Assembly (NCBI GenBank): GCA_949987565.1
Contig: OX465112.1
Coordinates: 10,804,536 to 10,868,535 of the forward strand
DNA: 64,000 nucleotides
Origin: Luidia sarsii
Lineage: Eukaryota > Echinodermata > Asteroidea > Paxillosida > Luidiidae
Direction: 5' to 3'
How positions within the stretch are numbered: the stretch's first letter is position 1; the number at the start of each line of letters is the position of its first letter. The notes below the pieces were generated by a model. That model was not told the origin of the DNA and did not search any database. It saw only the letters and a list, made by a program, of their open reading frames with translations. A program made the position numbers and the translations under genes. Positions 51,901-63,971 of this stretch are shown one piece after another.

Positions 51901-54297
51901 GACAGGTCCGCTCCTGTCGGAATTTTCAGTTTTTGACCCAAAATCAGTTTTCCTAGATTTCTTGGAAAATGACTCCTCAGGTATCTCAGAACCCCCTGAC
52001 ACGGATCGGACTTTCGGTAGACCAGTTGAAGTCATTTTTGGCCCCCTGAAAAAAACTTAAGTTTTGGCCCAATTTTGGACATGTTCGACAGGTCCGCTCC
52101 TGTCGGAATTTTCAGTTTTTGACCCAAAATCAGTTTTCCCAGATTTCTCTGAAAATGACTCCTCAGGTATCTGAGAACCCTCTGACACGGATGGGACTTT
52201 CGGTAGACCAGTTGAAGTCATTTTTGGCCCCCTGAAAAAAAACTTGAGTTTTGGCCCAATTTTGGACATGTTCGACAGGTCCGCTCCTGTCGGAATTTTC
52301 AGTTTTTGACCCAAAATTTGTTTTCCCAGATTTCTTGGAAAATGACTCCTCAGGTATCTGAGAACCCTCTGACACGGATCGGACTTTCAGTAGACCAGTT
52401 GAAGTCATTTTTGGCCCCCTGAAAAAAACTTGAGTTTTGGCCCAATTTTGGACATGTTCGACAGGTCCGCTCCTGTCAGAATTTTCAGTTTTTGACCCAA
52501 AATCAGTTTTCCCAGATTTCTTGGAAAATGACTCCTCAGGTATCTCAGAACCCTCTGACACGGATCGGACTTTCGGTAGACCAGTTGAAGTCATTTTTGG
52601 CCCCCTGAAAAAAACTTGAGTTTTGGCCCAATTTTGGACATGTTCGACAGGTCCGCTCCTGTCGGAATTTTCAGTTTTTGACCCAAAATCAGTTTTCCCT
52701 GATTTCTTGGAAAATGACTCTTCAGGTATCTGAGAACCCTCTGACACGGATCGGACTTTCGGTAGACCAGTTGAAGTCATTTTTGGCCCCCTGAAAAAAA
52801 CTTGAGTTTTGGCCCAATTTTGGACATGTTCGACAGGTCCGCTCCTGTCGGAATTTTCAGTTTTTGACCCAAAATCAGTTTTCCCAGATTTGTTGGAAAA
52901 TGACTCCTCAGGTATCTCAGAACCCTCTGACACAGATCTGACTTTCGGTAGACCAGTTGAAGTCATTTTTGGCCCCCTGAAAAAAACTTAAGTTTTGGCC
53001 CAATTTTGGACATGTTCGACAGGTCCGCTCCTGTCGGAATTTTCAGTTTTTGACCCAAAATCAGTTTTCCCAGATTTCTTGGAAAATGACTCCTCAGGTA
53101 TCTGAGAACCCTCTGACACGGATCGGATTTTCGGTAGACCAGTTGAAGTCATTTTTGGCCCCCTGAAAAAAACTTGAGTTTTGGCCCAATTTTGGACATG
53201 TTCGACAGGTCCGCTCCTGTCGGAATTTTCAGTTTTTGACCCGAAATCAGTTTTCCCAGATTTCTTGGAAAATGACTCCTCAGGTATCTCAGAACCCTCT
53301 GACACGGATGGGACTTTCGGTAGACTAGTTGAAGTCATTTTTGGCCCCCTGAAAAAAACTTGAGTTTTGGCCCAATTTTGGACATGTTCGACAGGTCCGC
53401 TCCTGTCGGAATTTTCAGTTTTTGACCCAAAATCAGTTTTCCCAGATTTCTCTGAAAATGACTCCTCAGGTATCTGAGAACCCTCTGACACGGATGGGAC
53501 TTTCGGTAGACCAGTTGAAGTCATTTTTGGCCCCCTGAAAAAAAACTTGAGTTTTGGCCCAATTTTGGACATGTTCGACAGGTCCGCTCCTGTCGGAATT
53601 TTCAGTTTTTGACCCAAAATTTGTTTTCCCAGATTTCTTGGAAAATGACTCCTCAGGTATCTGAGAACCCTCTGACACGGATCGGACTTTCGGTAGACCA
53701 GTTGAAGTCATTTTTGGCCCCCTGAAAAAAACTTGAGTTTTGGCCCAATTTTGGACATGTTCGACAGGTCCGCTCCTGTCGGAATTTTCACTTTTTGACC
53801 CAAAATCAGTTTTCCCAGATTTCTCTGAAAATGACTCCTCAGGTATCTGAGAACCCTCTGACACGGATCGGACTTTCGGTAGACCAGTTGAAGTCATTTT
53901 CGGCCCCCTGAAAAAAACTTGAGTTTTGGCCCAATTTTGGACATGTTCGACAGGTCCGCTCCTGTCGGAATTTTCAGTTTTTGACCCAAAATCAGTTTTC
54001 CTAGATTTCTTGGAAAATGACTCCTCAGGTATCTCAGAACCCTCTGACACGGATCGGACTTTCAGTAGACCAGTTGAAGTCATTTTTGGCCCCCTGAAAA
54101 AAACTTAAGTTTTGGCCCAATTTTGGACATGTTCGACAGGTCCGCTCCTGTCGGAATTTTCAGTTTTTGACTCAAAATCAGTTTTCCCAGATTTCTCTGA
54201 AAATGACTCCTCAGGTATCTGAGAACCCTCTGACACGGATCGGACTTTCGGTAGACCAGTTGAAGTCATTTTTGGCCCCCTGAAAAAAACTCAAGTT
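48902..54297 (+). repeat. Dispersed duplication, 29-monomer block copy 1
   Basis: The order is A-B-N-O-P-F-N-O-P-F-A-B-N-O-P-F-G-H-I-A-B-C-D-E-H-I-J-K-L, 5396 bp, and it recurs 9674 bp downstream. By eye I found about five single-base differences. Two are in O (49460 against 59134), one in D (TTTTCGGTAG near 53130 against TTTTCAGTAG), one in J (CATTTTCGG near 53896 against CATTTTTGG) and one at the end of L (CTCAAG near 54290 against CTTAAG). Both copies share E joined to H, with F and G missing. Confidence 0.85.
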
Positions 54298-55413
54298 TTG
54301 GCCCAATTTTGGACATGTTCGACAGGTCCGCTCCTGTCAGAATTTTCAGTTTTTGACCCAAAATCAGTTTTCCCAGATTTCTTGGAAAATGACTCCTCAG
54401 GTATCTCAGAACCCTCTGACACGGATCGGACTTTCAGTAGACCAGTTGAAGTCATTTTTGGCCCCCTGAAAAAAACTTGAGTTTTGGCCCAATTTTGGAC
54501 ATGTTCGACAGGTCCGCTCCTGTCGGAATTTTCAGTTTTTGACCCAAAATCAGTTTTCCCTGATTTCTTGGAAAATGACTCTTCAGGTATCTGAGAACCC
54601 TCTGACACGGATCGGACTTTCGGTAGACCAGTTGAAGTCATTTTTGGCCCCCTGAAAAAAACTTGAGTTTTGGCCCAATTTTGGACATGTTCGACAGGTC
54701 CGCTCCTGTCGGAATTTTCAGTTTTTGACCCAAAATCAGTTTTCCCAGATTTGTTGGAAAATGACTCCTCAGGTATCTCAGAACCCTCTGACACAGATCT
54801 GACTTTCGGTAGACCAGTTGAAGTCATTTTTGGCCCCCTGAAAAAAACTTGAGTTTTGGCCCAATTTTGGACATGTTCGACAGGTCCGCTCCTGTCGGAA
54901 TTTTCAGTTTTTGACCCAAAATCAGTTTTCCCAGATTTCTTGGAAAATGACTCCTCAGGTATCTGAGAACCCTCTGACACGGATCGGATTTTCGGTAGAC
55001 CAGTTGAAGTCATTTTTGGCCCCCTGAAAAAAACTTGAGTTTTGGCCCAATTTTGGACATGTTCGACAGGTCCGCTCCTGTCGGAATTTTCAGTTTTTGA
55101 CCCGAAATCAGTTTTCCCAGATTTCTTGGAAAATGACTCCTCAGGTATCTCAGAACCCTCTGACACGGATGGGACTTTCGGTAGACTAGTTGAAGTCATT
55201 TTTGGCCCCCTGAAAAAAACTTGAGTTTTGGCCCAATTTTGGACATGTTCGACAGGTCCGCTCCTGTCGGAATTTTCAGTTTTTGACCCAAAATCAGTTT
55301 TCCCAGATTTCTCTGAAAATGACTCCTCAGGTATCTGAGAACCCTCTGACACGGATCGGACTTTCGGTAGACCAGTTGAAGTCATTTTTGGCCCCCTGAA
55401 AAAAACTTGAGTT

Positions 55414-55599
55414 TTGGCCCAATTTTGGACATGTTCGACAGGTCCGCTCCTGTCGGAATTTTCAGTTTTTGACCCAAAATCAGTTTTTCCAGATTTCTCT
55501 GAAAATGACTCTTCAGGTATCTGAGAACCCTCTGACACGGATCGGACTTTCGGTAGACCAGTTGAAGTCATTTTTGGCCCCCTGAAAAAAACTTGAGTT
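55414..55599 (+). repeat. N monomer with a standard tail
   Basis: It starts as N (TTTTTCCAGA, GACTCTTCA) but ends with CATTTTTGG, CCCCCTGAAA and CTTGAG, not the N ending. It joins a domain-II run (A to F, 54298-55413) to O-P monomers. Exchange within the monomer or loss of the N tail by conversion would both explain it. Confidence 0.7.
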
Positions 55600-56715
55600 T
55601 TGGCCCAATTTTGGACATGTTCGACAGGTCCGCTCCTGTCGGAATTTTCAGTTTTTGACCCAAAATCAGTTTTCCCAGATTTGTTGGAAAATGACTCCTC
55701 AGGTATCTCAGAACCCTCTGACACGGATCGGACTTTCGGTAGACCAGTTGAAGTCATTTTTGGCCCCCTGAAAAAAACTTAAGTTTTGGCCCAATTTTGG
55801 ACATGTTCGACAGGTCCGCTCCTGTCGGAATTTTCAGTTTTTGACCCAAAATCAGTTTTCCCAGATTTCTTGGAAAATGACTCCTCAGGTATCCGAGAAC
55901 CCTCTGACACGGATGGGACTTTCGGTAGACTAGTTGAAGTCATTTTTGGCCCCCTGAAAAAAACTTGAGTTTTGGCCCAATTTTGGACATGTTCGACAGG
56001 TCCGCTCCTGTCGGAATTTTCAGTTTTTGACCCAAAATCAGTTTTCCCAGATTTCTCTGAAAATGACTCCTCAGGTATCTGAGAACCCTCTGACACGGAT
56101 CGGACTTTCGGTAGACCAGTTGAAGTCATTTTTGGCCCCCTGAAAAAAACTTGAGTTTTGGCCCAATTTTGGACATGTTCGACAGGTCCGCTCCTGTCGG
56201 AATTTTCAGTTTTTGACCCAAAATCAGTTTTTCCAGATTTCTCTGAAAATGACTCTTCAGGTATCTGAGAACCCTCTGACATGGATCGGACTTTCGGTAG
56301 ACCAGTTGAAGTCATTATTGGCCCCCTTAAAAAAACTTAAGTTTTGGCCCAATTTTGGACATGTTCGACAGGTCCGCTCCTGTCGGAATTTTCAGTTTTT
56401 GACCCAAAATCAGTTTTCCCAGATTTGTTGGAAAATGACTCCTCAGGTATCTCAGAACCCTCTGACACGGATCGGACTTTCGGTAGACCAGTTGAAGTCA
56501 TTTTTGGCCCCCTGAAAAAAACTTAAGTTTTGGCCCAATTTTGGACATGTTCGACAGGTCCGCTCCTGTCGGAATTTTCAGTTTTTGACCCAAAATTTGT
56601 TTTCCCAGATTTCTTGGAAAATGACTCCTCAGGTATCTGAGAACCCTCTGACACGGATCGGACTTTCGGTAGACCAGTTGAAGTCATTTTTGGCCCCCTG
56701 AAAAAAACTTGAGTT

Positions 56716-59700
56716 TTGGCCCAATTTTGGACATGTTCGACAGGTCCGCTCCTGTCAGAATTTTCAGTTTTTGACCCAAAATCAGTTTTCCCAGATTTCT
56801 TGGAAAATGACTCCTCAGGTATCTCAGAACCCTCTGACACGGATCGGACTTTCGGTAGACCAGTTGAAGTCATTTTTGGCCCCCTGAAAAAAACTTGAGT
56901 TTTGGCCCAATTTTGGACATGTTCGACAGGTCCGCTCCTGTCGGAATTTTCAGTTTTTGACCCAAAATCAGTTTTCCCTGATTTCTTGGAAAATGACTCT
57001 TCAGGTATCTGAGAACCCTCTGACACGGATCGGACTTTCGGTAGACCAGTTGAAGTCATTTTTGGCCCCCTGAAAAAAACTTGAGTTTTGGCCCAATTTT
57101 GGACATGTTCGACAGGTCCGCTCCTGTCGGAATTTTCAGTTTTTGACCCAAAATCAGTTTTTCCAGATTTCTCTGAAAATGACTCTTCAGGTATCTGAGA
57201 ACCCTCTGACATGGATCGGACTTTCGGTAGACCAGTTGAAGTCATTATTGGCCCCCTTAAAAAAACTTAAGTTTTGGCCCAATTTTGGACATGTTCGACA
57301 GGTCCGCTCCTGTCGGAATTTTCAGTTTTTGACCCAAAATCAGTTTTCCCAGATTTTTTGGAAAATGACTCCTCAGGTATCTCAGAACCCTCTGACACGG
57401 ATCGGACTTTCGGTAGACCAGTTGAAGTCATTTTTGGCCCCCTGAAAAAAAGTTAAGTTTTGGCCCAATTTTGGACATGTTCGACAGGTCCGCTCCTGTC
57501 GGAATTTTCAGTTTTTGACCCAAAATCAGTTTTCCCAGATTTCTTGGAAAATGACTCCTCAGGTATCCGAGAACCCTCTGACACGGATGGGACTTTCGGT
57601 AGACTAGTTGAAGTCATTTTTGGCCCCCTGAAAAAAACTTGAGTTTTGGCCCAATTTTGGACATGTTCGACAGGTCCGCTCCTGTCGGAATTTTCAGTTT
57701 TTGACCCAAAATCAGTTTTCCCAGATTTCTCTGAAAATGACTCCTCAGGTATCTGAGAACCCTCTGACACGGATCGGACTTTCGGTAGACCAGTTGAAGT
57801 CATTTTTGGCCCCCTGAAAAAAACTTAAGTTTTGGCCCAATTTTGGACATGTTCGACAGGTCCGCTCCTGTCGGAATTTTCAGTTTTTGACCCAAAATCA
57901 GTTTTTCCAGATTTCTCTGAAAATGACTCTTCAGGTATCTGAGAACCCTCTGACACGGATCGGACTTTCGGTAGACCAGTTGAAGTCATTATTGGCCCCC
58001 TTAAAAAAACTTAAGTTTTGGCCCAATTTTGGACATGTTCGACAGGTCCGCTCCTGTCGGAATTTTCAGTTTTTGACCCAAAATCAGTTTTCCCAGATTT
58101 GTTGGAAAATGACTCCTCAGGTATCTCAGAACCCTCTGACACGGATCGGACTTTCGGTAGACCAGTTGAAGTCATTTTTGGCCCCCTGAAAAAAACTTAA
58201 GTTTTGGCCCAATTTTGGACATGTTCGACAGGTCCGCTCCTGTCGGAATTTTCAGTTTTTGACCCAAAATCAGTTTTCCCAGATTTCTTGGAAAATGACT
58301 CCTCAGGTATCCGAGAACCCTCTGACACGGATGGGACTTTCGGTAGACTAGTTGAAGTCATTTTTGGCCCCCTGAAAAAAACTTGAGTTTTGGCCCAATT
58401 TTGGACATGTTCGACAGGTCCGCTCCTGTCGGAATTTTCAGTTTTTGACCCAAAATCAGTTTTCCCAGATTTCTCTGAAAATGACTCTTCAGGTATCTGA
58501 GAACCCTCTGACATGGATCGGACTTTCGGTAGACCAGTTGAAGTCATTATTGGCCCCCTTAAAAAAACTTAAGTTTTGGCCCAATTTTGGACATGTTCGA
58601 CAGGTCCGCTCCTGTCAGAATTTTCAGTTTTTGACCCAAAATCAGTTTTCCCAGATTTCTTGGAAAATGACTCCTCAGGTATCTCAGAACCCTCTGACAC
58701 GGATCGGACTTTCGGTAGACCAGTTGAAGTCATTTTTGGCCCCCTGAAAAAAACTTGAGTTTTGGCCCAATTTTGGACATGTTCGACAGGTCCGCTCCTG
58801 TCGGAATTTTCAGTTTTTGACCCAAAATCAGTTTTCCCTGATTTCTTGGAAAATGACTCTTCAGGTATCTGAGAACCCTCTGACACGGATCGGACTTTCG
58901 GTAGACCAGTTGAAGTCATTTTTGGCCCCCTGAAAAAAACTTGAGTTTTGGCCCAATTTTGGACATGTTCGACAGGTCCGCTCCTGTCGGAATTTTCAGT
59001 TTTTGACCCAAAATCAGTTTTTCCAGATTTCTCTGAAAATGACTCTTCAGGTATCTGAGAACCCTCTGACATGGATCGGACTTTCGGTAGACCAGTTGAA
59101 GTCATTATTGGCCCCCTTAAAAAAACTTAAGTTTTGGCCCAATTTTGGACATGTTCGACAGGTCCGCTCCTGTCGGAATTTTCAGTTTTTGACCCAAAAT
59201 CAGTTTTCCCAGATTTTTTGGAAAATGACTCCTCAGGTATCTCAGAACCCTCTGACACGGATCGGACTTTCGGTAGACCAGTTGAAGTCATTTTTGGCCC
59301 CCTGAAAAAAAGTTAAGTTTTGGCCCAATTTTGGACATGTTCGACAGGTCCGCTCCTGTCGGAATTTTCAGTTTTTGACCCAAAATCAGTTTTCCCAGAT
59401 TTCTTGGAAAATGACTCCTCAGGTATCCGAGAACCCTCTGACACGGATGGGACTTTCGGTAGACTAGTTGAAGTCATTTTTGGCCCCCTGAAAAAAACTT
59501 GAGTTTTGGCCCAATTTTGGACATGTTCGACAGGTCCGCTCCTGTCGGAATTTTCAGTTTTTGACCCAAAATCAGTTTTCCCAGATTTCTCTGAAAATGA
59601 CTCCTCAGGTATCTGAGAACCCTCTGACACGGATCGGACTTTCGGTAGACCAGTTGAAGTCATTTTTGGCCCCCTGAAAAAAACTTAAGTTTTGGCCCAA

Positions 59701-60249
59701 TTTTGGACATGTTCGACAGGTCCGCTCCTGTCGGAATTTTCAGTTTTTGACCCAAAATCAGTTTTTCCAGATTTCTCTGAAAATGACTCTTCAGGTATCT
59801 GAGAACCCTCTGACACGGATCGGACTTTCGGTAGACCAGTTGAAGTCATTATTGGCCCCCTTAAAAAAACTTAAGTTTTGGCCCAATTTTGGACATGTTC
59901 GACAGGTCCGCTCCTGTCGGAATTTTCAGTTTTTGACCCAAAATCAGTTTTCCCAGATTTGTTGGAAAATGACTCCTCAGGTATCTCAGAACCCTCTGAC
60001 ACGGATCGGACTTTCGGTAGACCAGTTGAAGTCATTTTTGGCCCCCTGAAAAAAACTTAAGTTTTGGCCCAATTTTGGACATGTTCGACAGGTCCGCTCC
60101 TGTCGGAATTTTCAGTTTTTGACCCAAAATCAGTTTTCCCAGATTTCTTGGAAAATGACTCCTCAGGTATCCGAGAACCCTCTGACACGGATGGGACTTT
60201 CGGTAGACTAGTTGAAGTCATTTTTGGCCCCCTGAAAAAAACTTGAGTT
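56716..60249 (+). repeat. Near-tandem duplication of 9 monomers, offset 1860 bp
   Basis: The order A-B-N-O-P-F-N-O-P at 56716-58389 recurs at 58576-60249. The two copies are separated by a single hybrid monomer at 58390-58575. Both carry the unusual O with two private changes (57274 and 59134). The repeated step is therefore ten monomers, and the second copy forms the left end of the 29-monomer block. Confidence 0.8.
58390..58575 (+). repeat. F/N hybrid monomer
   Basis: The first part matches F (CCCAGA, TTTCTCTG). The second matches N (GACTCTTCA, ACATGG, CATTATTGG, CCCTTAAAA, CTTAAG). It lies between P and A, at the junction of the two copies of the nine-monomer block, and probably marks the crossover that made that duplication. 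Confidence 0.75.
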
Positions 60250-63200
60250 TTGGCCCAATTTTGGACATGTTCGACAGGTCCGCTCCTGTCGGAATTTTCA
60301 GTTTTTGACCCAAAATCAGTTTTCCCAGATTTCTCTGAAAATGACTCCTCAGGTATCTGAGAACCCTCTGACACGGATCGGACTTTCGGTAGACCAGTTG
60401 AAGTCATTTTTGGCCCCCTGAAAAAAACTTGAGTTTTGGCCCAATTTTGGACATGTTCGACAGGTCCGCTCCTGTCAGAATTTTCAGTTTTTGACCCAAA
60501 ATCAGTTTTCCCAGATTTCTTGGAAAATGACTCCTCAGGTATCTCAGAACCCTCTGACACGGATCGGACTTTCGGTAGACCAGTTGAAGTCATTTTTGGC
60601 CCCCTGAAAAAAACTTGAGTTTTGGCCCAATTTTGGACATGTTCGACAGGTCCGCTCCTGTCGGAATTTTCAGTTTTTGACCCAAAATCAGTTTTCCCTG
60701 ATTTCTTGGAAAATGACTCTTCAGGTATCTGAGAACCCTCTGACACGGATCGGACTTTCGGTAGACCAGTTGAAGTCATTTTTGGCCCCCTGAAAAAAAC
60801 TTGAGTTTTGGCCCAATTTTGGACATGTTCGACAGGTCCGCTCCTGTCGGAATTTTCAGTTTTTGACCCAAAATCAGTTTTTCCAGATTTCTCTGAAAAT
60901 GACTCTTCAGGTATCTGAGAACCCTCTGACATGGATCGGACTTTCGGTAGACCAGTTGAAGTCATTATTGGCCCCCTTAAAAAAACTTAAGTTTTGGCCC
61001 AATTTTGGACATGTTCGACAGGTCCGCTCCTGTCGGAATTTTCAGTTTTTGACCCAAAATCAGTTTTCCCAGATTTGTTGGAAAATGACTCCTCAGGTAT
61101 CTCAGAACCCTCTGACACGGATCGGACTTTCGGTAGACCAGTTGAAGTCATTTTTGGCCCCCTGAAAAAAACTTAAGTTTTGGCCCAATTTTGGACATGT
61201 TCGACAGGTCCGCTCCTGTCGGAATTTTCAGTTTTTGACCCAAAATCAGTTTTCCCAGATTTCTTGGAAAATGACTCCTCAGGTATCCGAGAACCCTCTG
61301 ACACGGATGGGACTTTCGGTAGACTAGTTGAAGTCATTTTTGGCCCCCTGAAAAAAACTTGAGTTTTGGCCCAATTTTGGACATGTTCGACAGGTCCGCT
61401 CCTGTCGGAATTTTCAGTTTTTGACCCAAAATCAGTTTTCCCAGATTTCTCTGAAAATGACTCCTCAGGTATCTGAGAACCCTCTGACACGGATCGGACT
61501 TTCGGTAGACCAGTTGAAGTCATTTTTGGCCCCCTGAAAAAAACTTGAGTTTTGGCCCAATTTTGGACATGTTCGACAGGTCCGCTCCTGTCGGAATTTT
61601 CAGTTTTTGACCCAAAATCAGTTTTCCTAGATTTCTTGGAAAATGACTCCTCAGGTATCTCAGAACCCCCTGACACGGATCGGACTTTCGGTAGACCAGT
61701 TGAAGTCATTTTTGGCCCCCTGAAAAAAACTTAAGTTTTGGCCCAATTTTGGACATGTTCGACAGGTCCGCTCCTGTCGGAATTTTCAGTTTTTGACCCA
61801 AAATCAGTTTTCCCAGATTTCTCTGAAAATGACTCCTCAGGTATCTGAGAACCCTCTGACACGGATGGGACTTTCGGTAGACCAGTTGAAGTCATTTTTG
61901 GCCCCCTGAAAAAAAACTTGAGTTTTGGCCCAATTTTGGACATGTTCGACAGGTCCGCTCCTGTCGGAATTTTCAGTTTTTGACCCAAAATTTGTTTTCC
62001 CAGATTTCTTGGAAAATGACTCCTCAGGTATCTGAGAACCCTCTGACACGGATCGGACTTTCAGTAGACCAGTTGAAGTCATTTTTGGCCCCCTGAAAAA
62101 AACTTGAGTTTTGGCCCAATTTTGGACATGTTCGACAGGTCCGCTCCTGTCAGAATTTTCAGTTTTTGACCCAAAATCAGTTTTCCCAGATTTCTTGGAA
62201 AATGACTCCTCAGGTATCTCAGAACCCTCTGACACGGATCGGACTTTCGGTAGACCAGTTGAAGTCATTTTTGGCCCCCTGAAAAAAACTTGAGTTTTGG
62301 CCCAATTTTGGACATGTTCGACAGGTCCGCTCCTGTCGGAATTTTCAGTTTTTGACCCAAAATCAGTTTTCCCTGATTTCTTGGAAAATGACTCTTCAGG
62401 TATCTGAGAACCCTCTGACACGGATCGGACTTTCGGTAGACCAGTTGAAGTCATTTTTGGCCCCCTGAAAAAAACTTGAGTTTTGGCCCAATTTTGGACA
62501 TGTTCGACAGGTCCGCTCCTGTCGGAATTTTCAGTTTTTGACCCAAAATCAGTTTTCCCAGATTTGTTGGAAAATGACTCCTCAGGTATCTCAGAACCCT
62601 CTGACACAGATCTGACTTTCGGTAGACCAGTTGAAGTCATTTTTGGCCCCCTGAAAAAAACTTAAGTTTTGGCCCAATTTTGGACATGTTCGACAGGTCC
62701 GCTCCTGTCGGAATTTTCAGTTTTTGACCCAAAATCAGTTTTCCCAGATTTCTTGGAAAATGACTCCTCAGGTATCTGAGAACCCTCTGACACGGATCGG
62801 ATTTTCAGTAGACCAGTTGAAGTCATTTTTGGCCCCCTGAAAAAAACTTGAGTTTTGGCCCAATTTTGGACATGTTCGACAGGTCCGCTCCTGTCGGAAT
62901 TTTCAGTTTTTGACCCGAAATCAGTTTTCCCAGATTTCTTGGAAAATGACTCCTCAGGTATCTCAGAACCCTCTGACACGGATGGGACTTTCGGTAGACT
63001 AGTTGAAGTCATTTTTGGCCCCCTGAAAAAAACTTGAGTTTTGGCCCAATTTTGGACATGTTCGACAGGTCCGCTCCTGTCGGAATTTTCAGTTTTTGAC
63101 CCAAAATCAGTTTTCCCAGATTTCTCTGAAAATGACTCCTCAGGTATCTGAGAACCCTCTGACACGGATGGGACTTTCGGTAGACCAGTTGAAGTCATTT

Positions 63201-63971
63201 TTGGCCCCCTGAAAAAAAACTTGAGTTTTGGCCCAATTTTGGACATGTTCGACAGGTCCGCTCCTGTCGGAATTTTCAGTTTTTGACCCAAAATTTGTTT
63301 TCCCAGATTTCTTGGAAAATGACTCCTCAGGTATCTGAGAACCCTCTGACACGGATCGGACTTTCGGTAGACCAGTTGAAGTCATTTTTGGCCCCCTGAA
63401 AAAAACTTGAGTTTTGGCCCAATTTTGGACATGTTCGACAGGTCCGCTCCTGTCGGAATTTTCACTTTTTGACCCAAAATCAGTTTTCCCAGATTTCTCT
63501 GAAAATGACTCCTCAGGTATCTGAGAACCCTCTGACACGGATCGGACTTTCGGTAGACCAGTTGAAGTCATTTTTGGCCCCCTGAAAAAAACTTGAGTTT
63601 TGGCCCAATTTTGGACATGTTCGACAGGTCCGCTCCTGTCGGAATTTTCAGTTTTTGACCCAAAATCAGTTTTCCTAGATTTCTTGGAAAATGACTCCTC
63701 AGGTATCTCAGAACCCTCTGACACGGATCGGACTTTCAGTAGACCAGTTGAAGTCATTTTTGGCCCCCTGAAAAAAACTTAAGTTTTGGCCCAATTTTGG
63801 ACATGTTCGACAGGTCCGCTCCTGTCGGAATTTTCAGTTTTTGACTCAAAATCAGTTTTCCCAGATTTCTCTGAAAATGACTCCTCAGGTATCTGAGAAC
63901 CCTCTGACACGGATCGGACTTTCGGTAGACCAGTTGAAGTCATTTTTGGCCCCCTGAAAAAAACTTAAGTT
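58576..63971 (+). repeat. Dispersed duplication, 29-monomer block copy 2
   Basis: This has the same monomer order as 48902-54297 and the same length of 5396 bp. It ends 29 bp before the window edge, so the true duplication may be longer. Its fourth monomer (59134) has AGATTTTTTGG and AAAGTTAAG in place of AGATTTGTTGG and AAACTTAAG. The same two changes occur in the monomer at 57274, so a local event has copied that part. Confidence 0.84.

Noticed and set aside
54291..55757. Long minus-strand reading frames (up to 488 codons, also 453 at 17186-18547 and 426 at 29359-30639) as protein genes
   Set aside because: They consist only of the 62-codon satellite unit. They begin and end wherever monomers with CTTAAG or an extra A fall, and amino-acid-changing differences dominate. 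No promoter, splice or unique sequence accompanies them.
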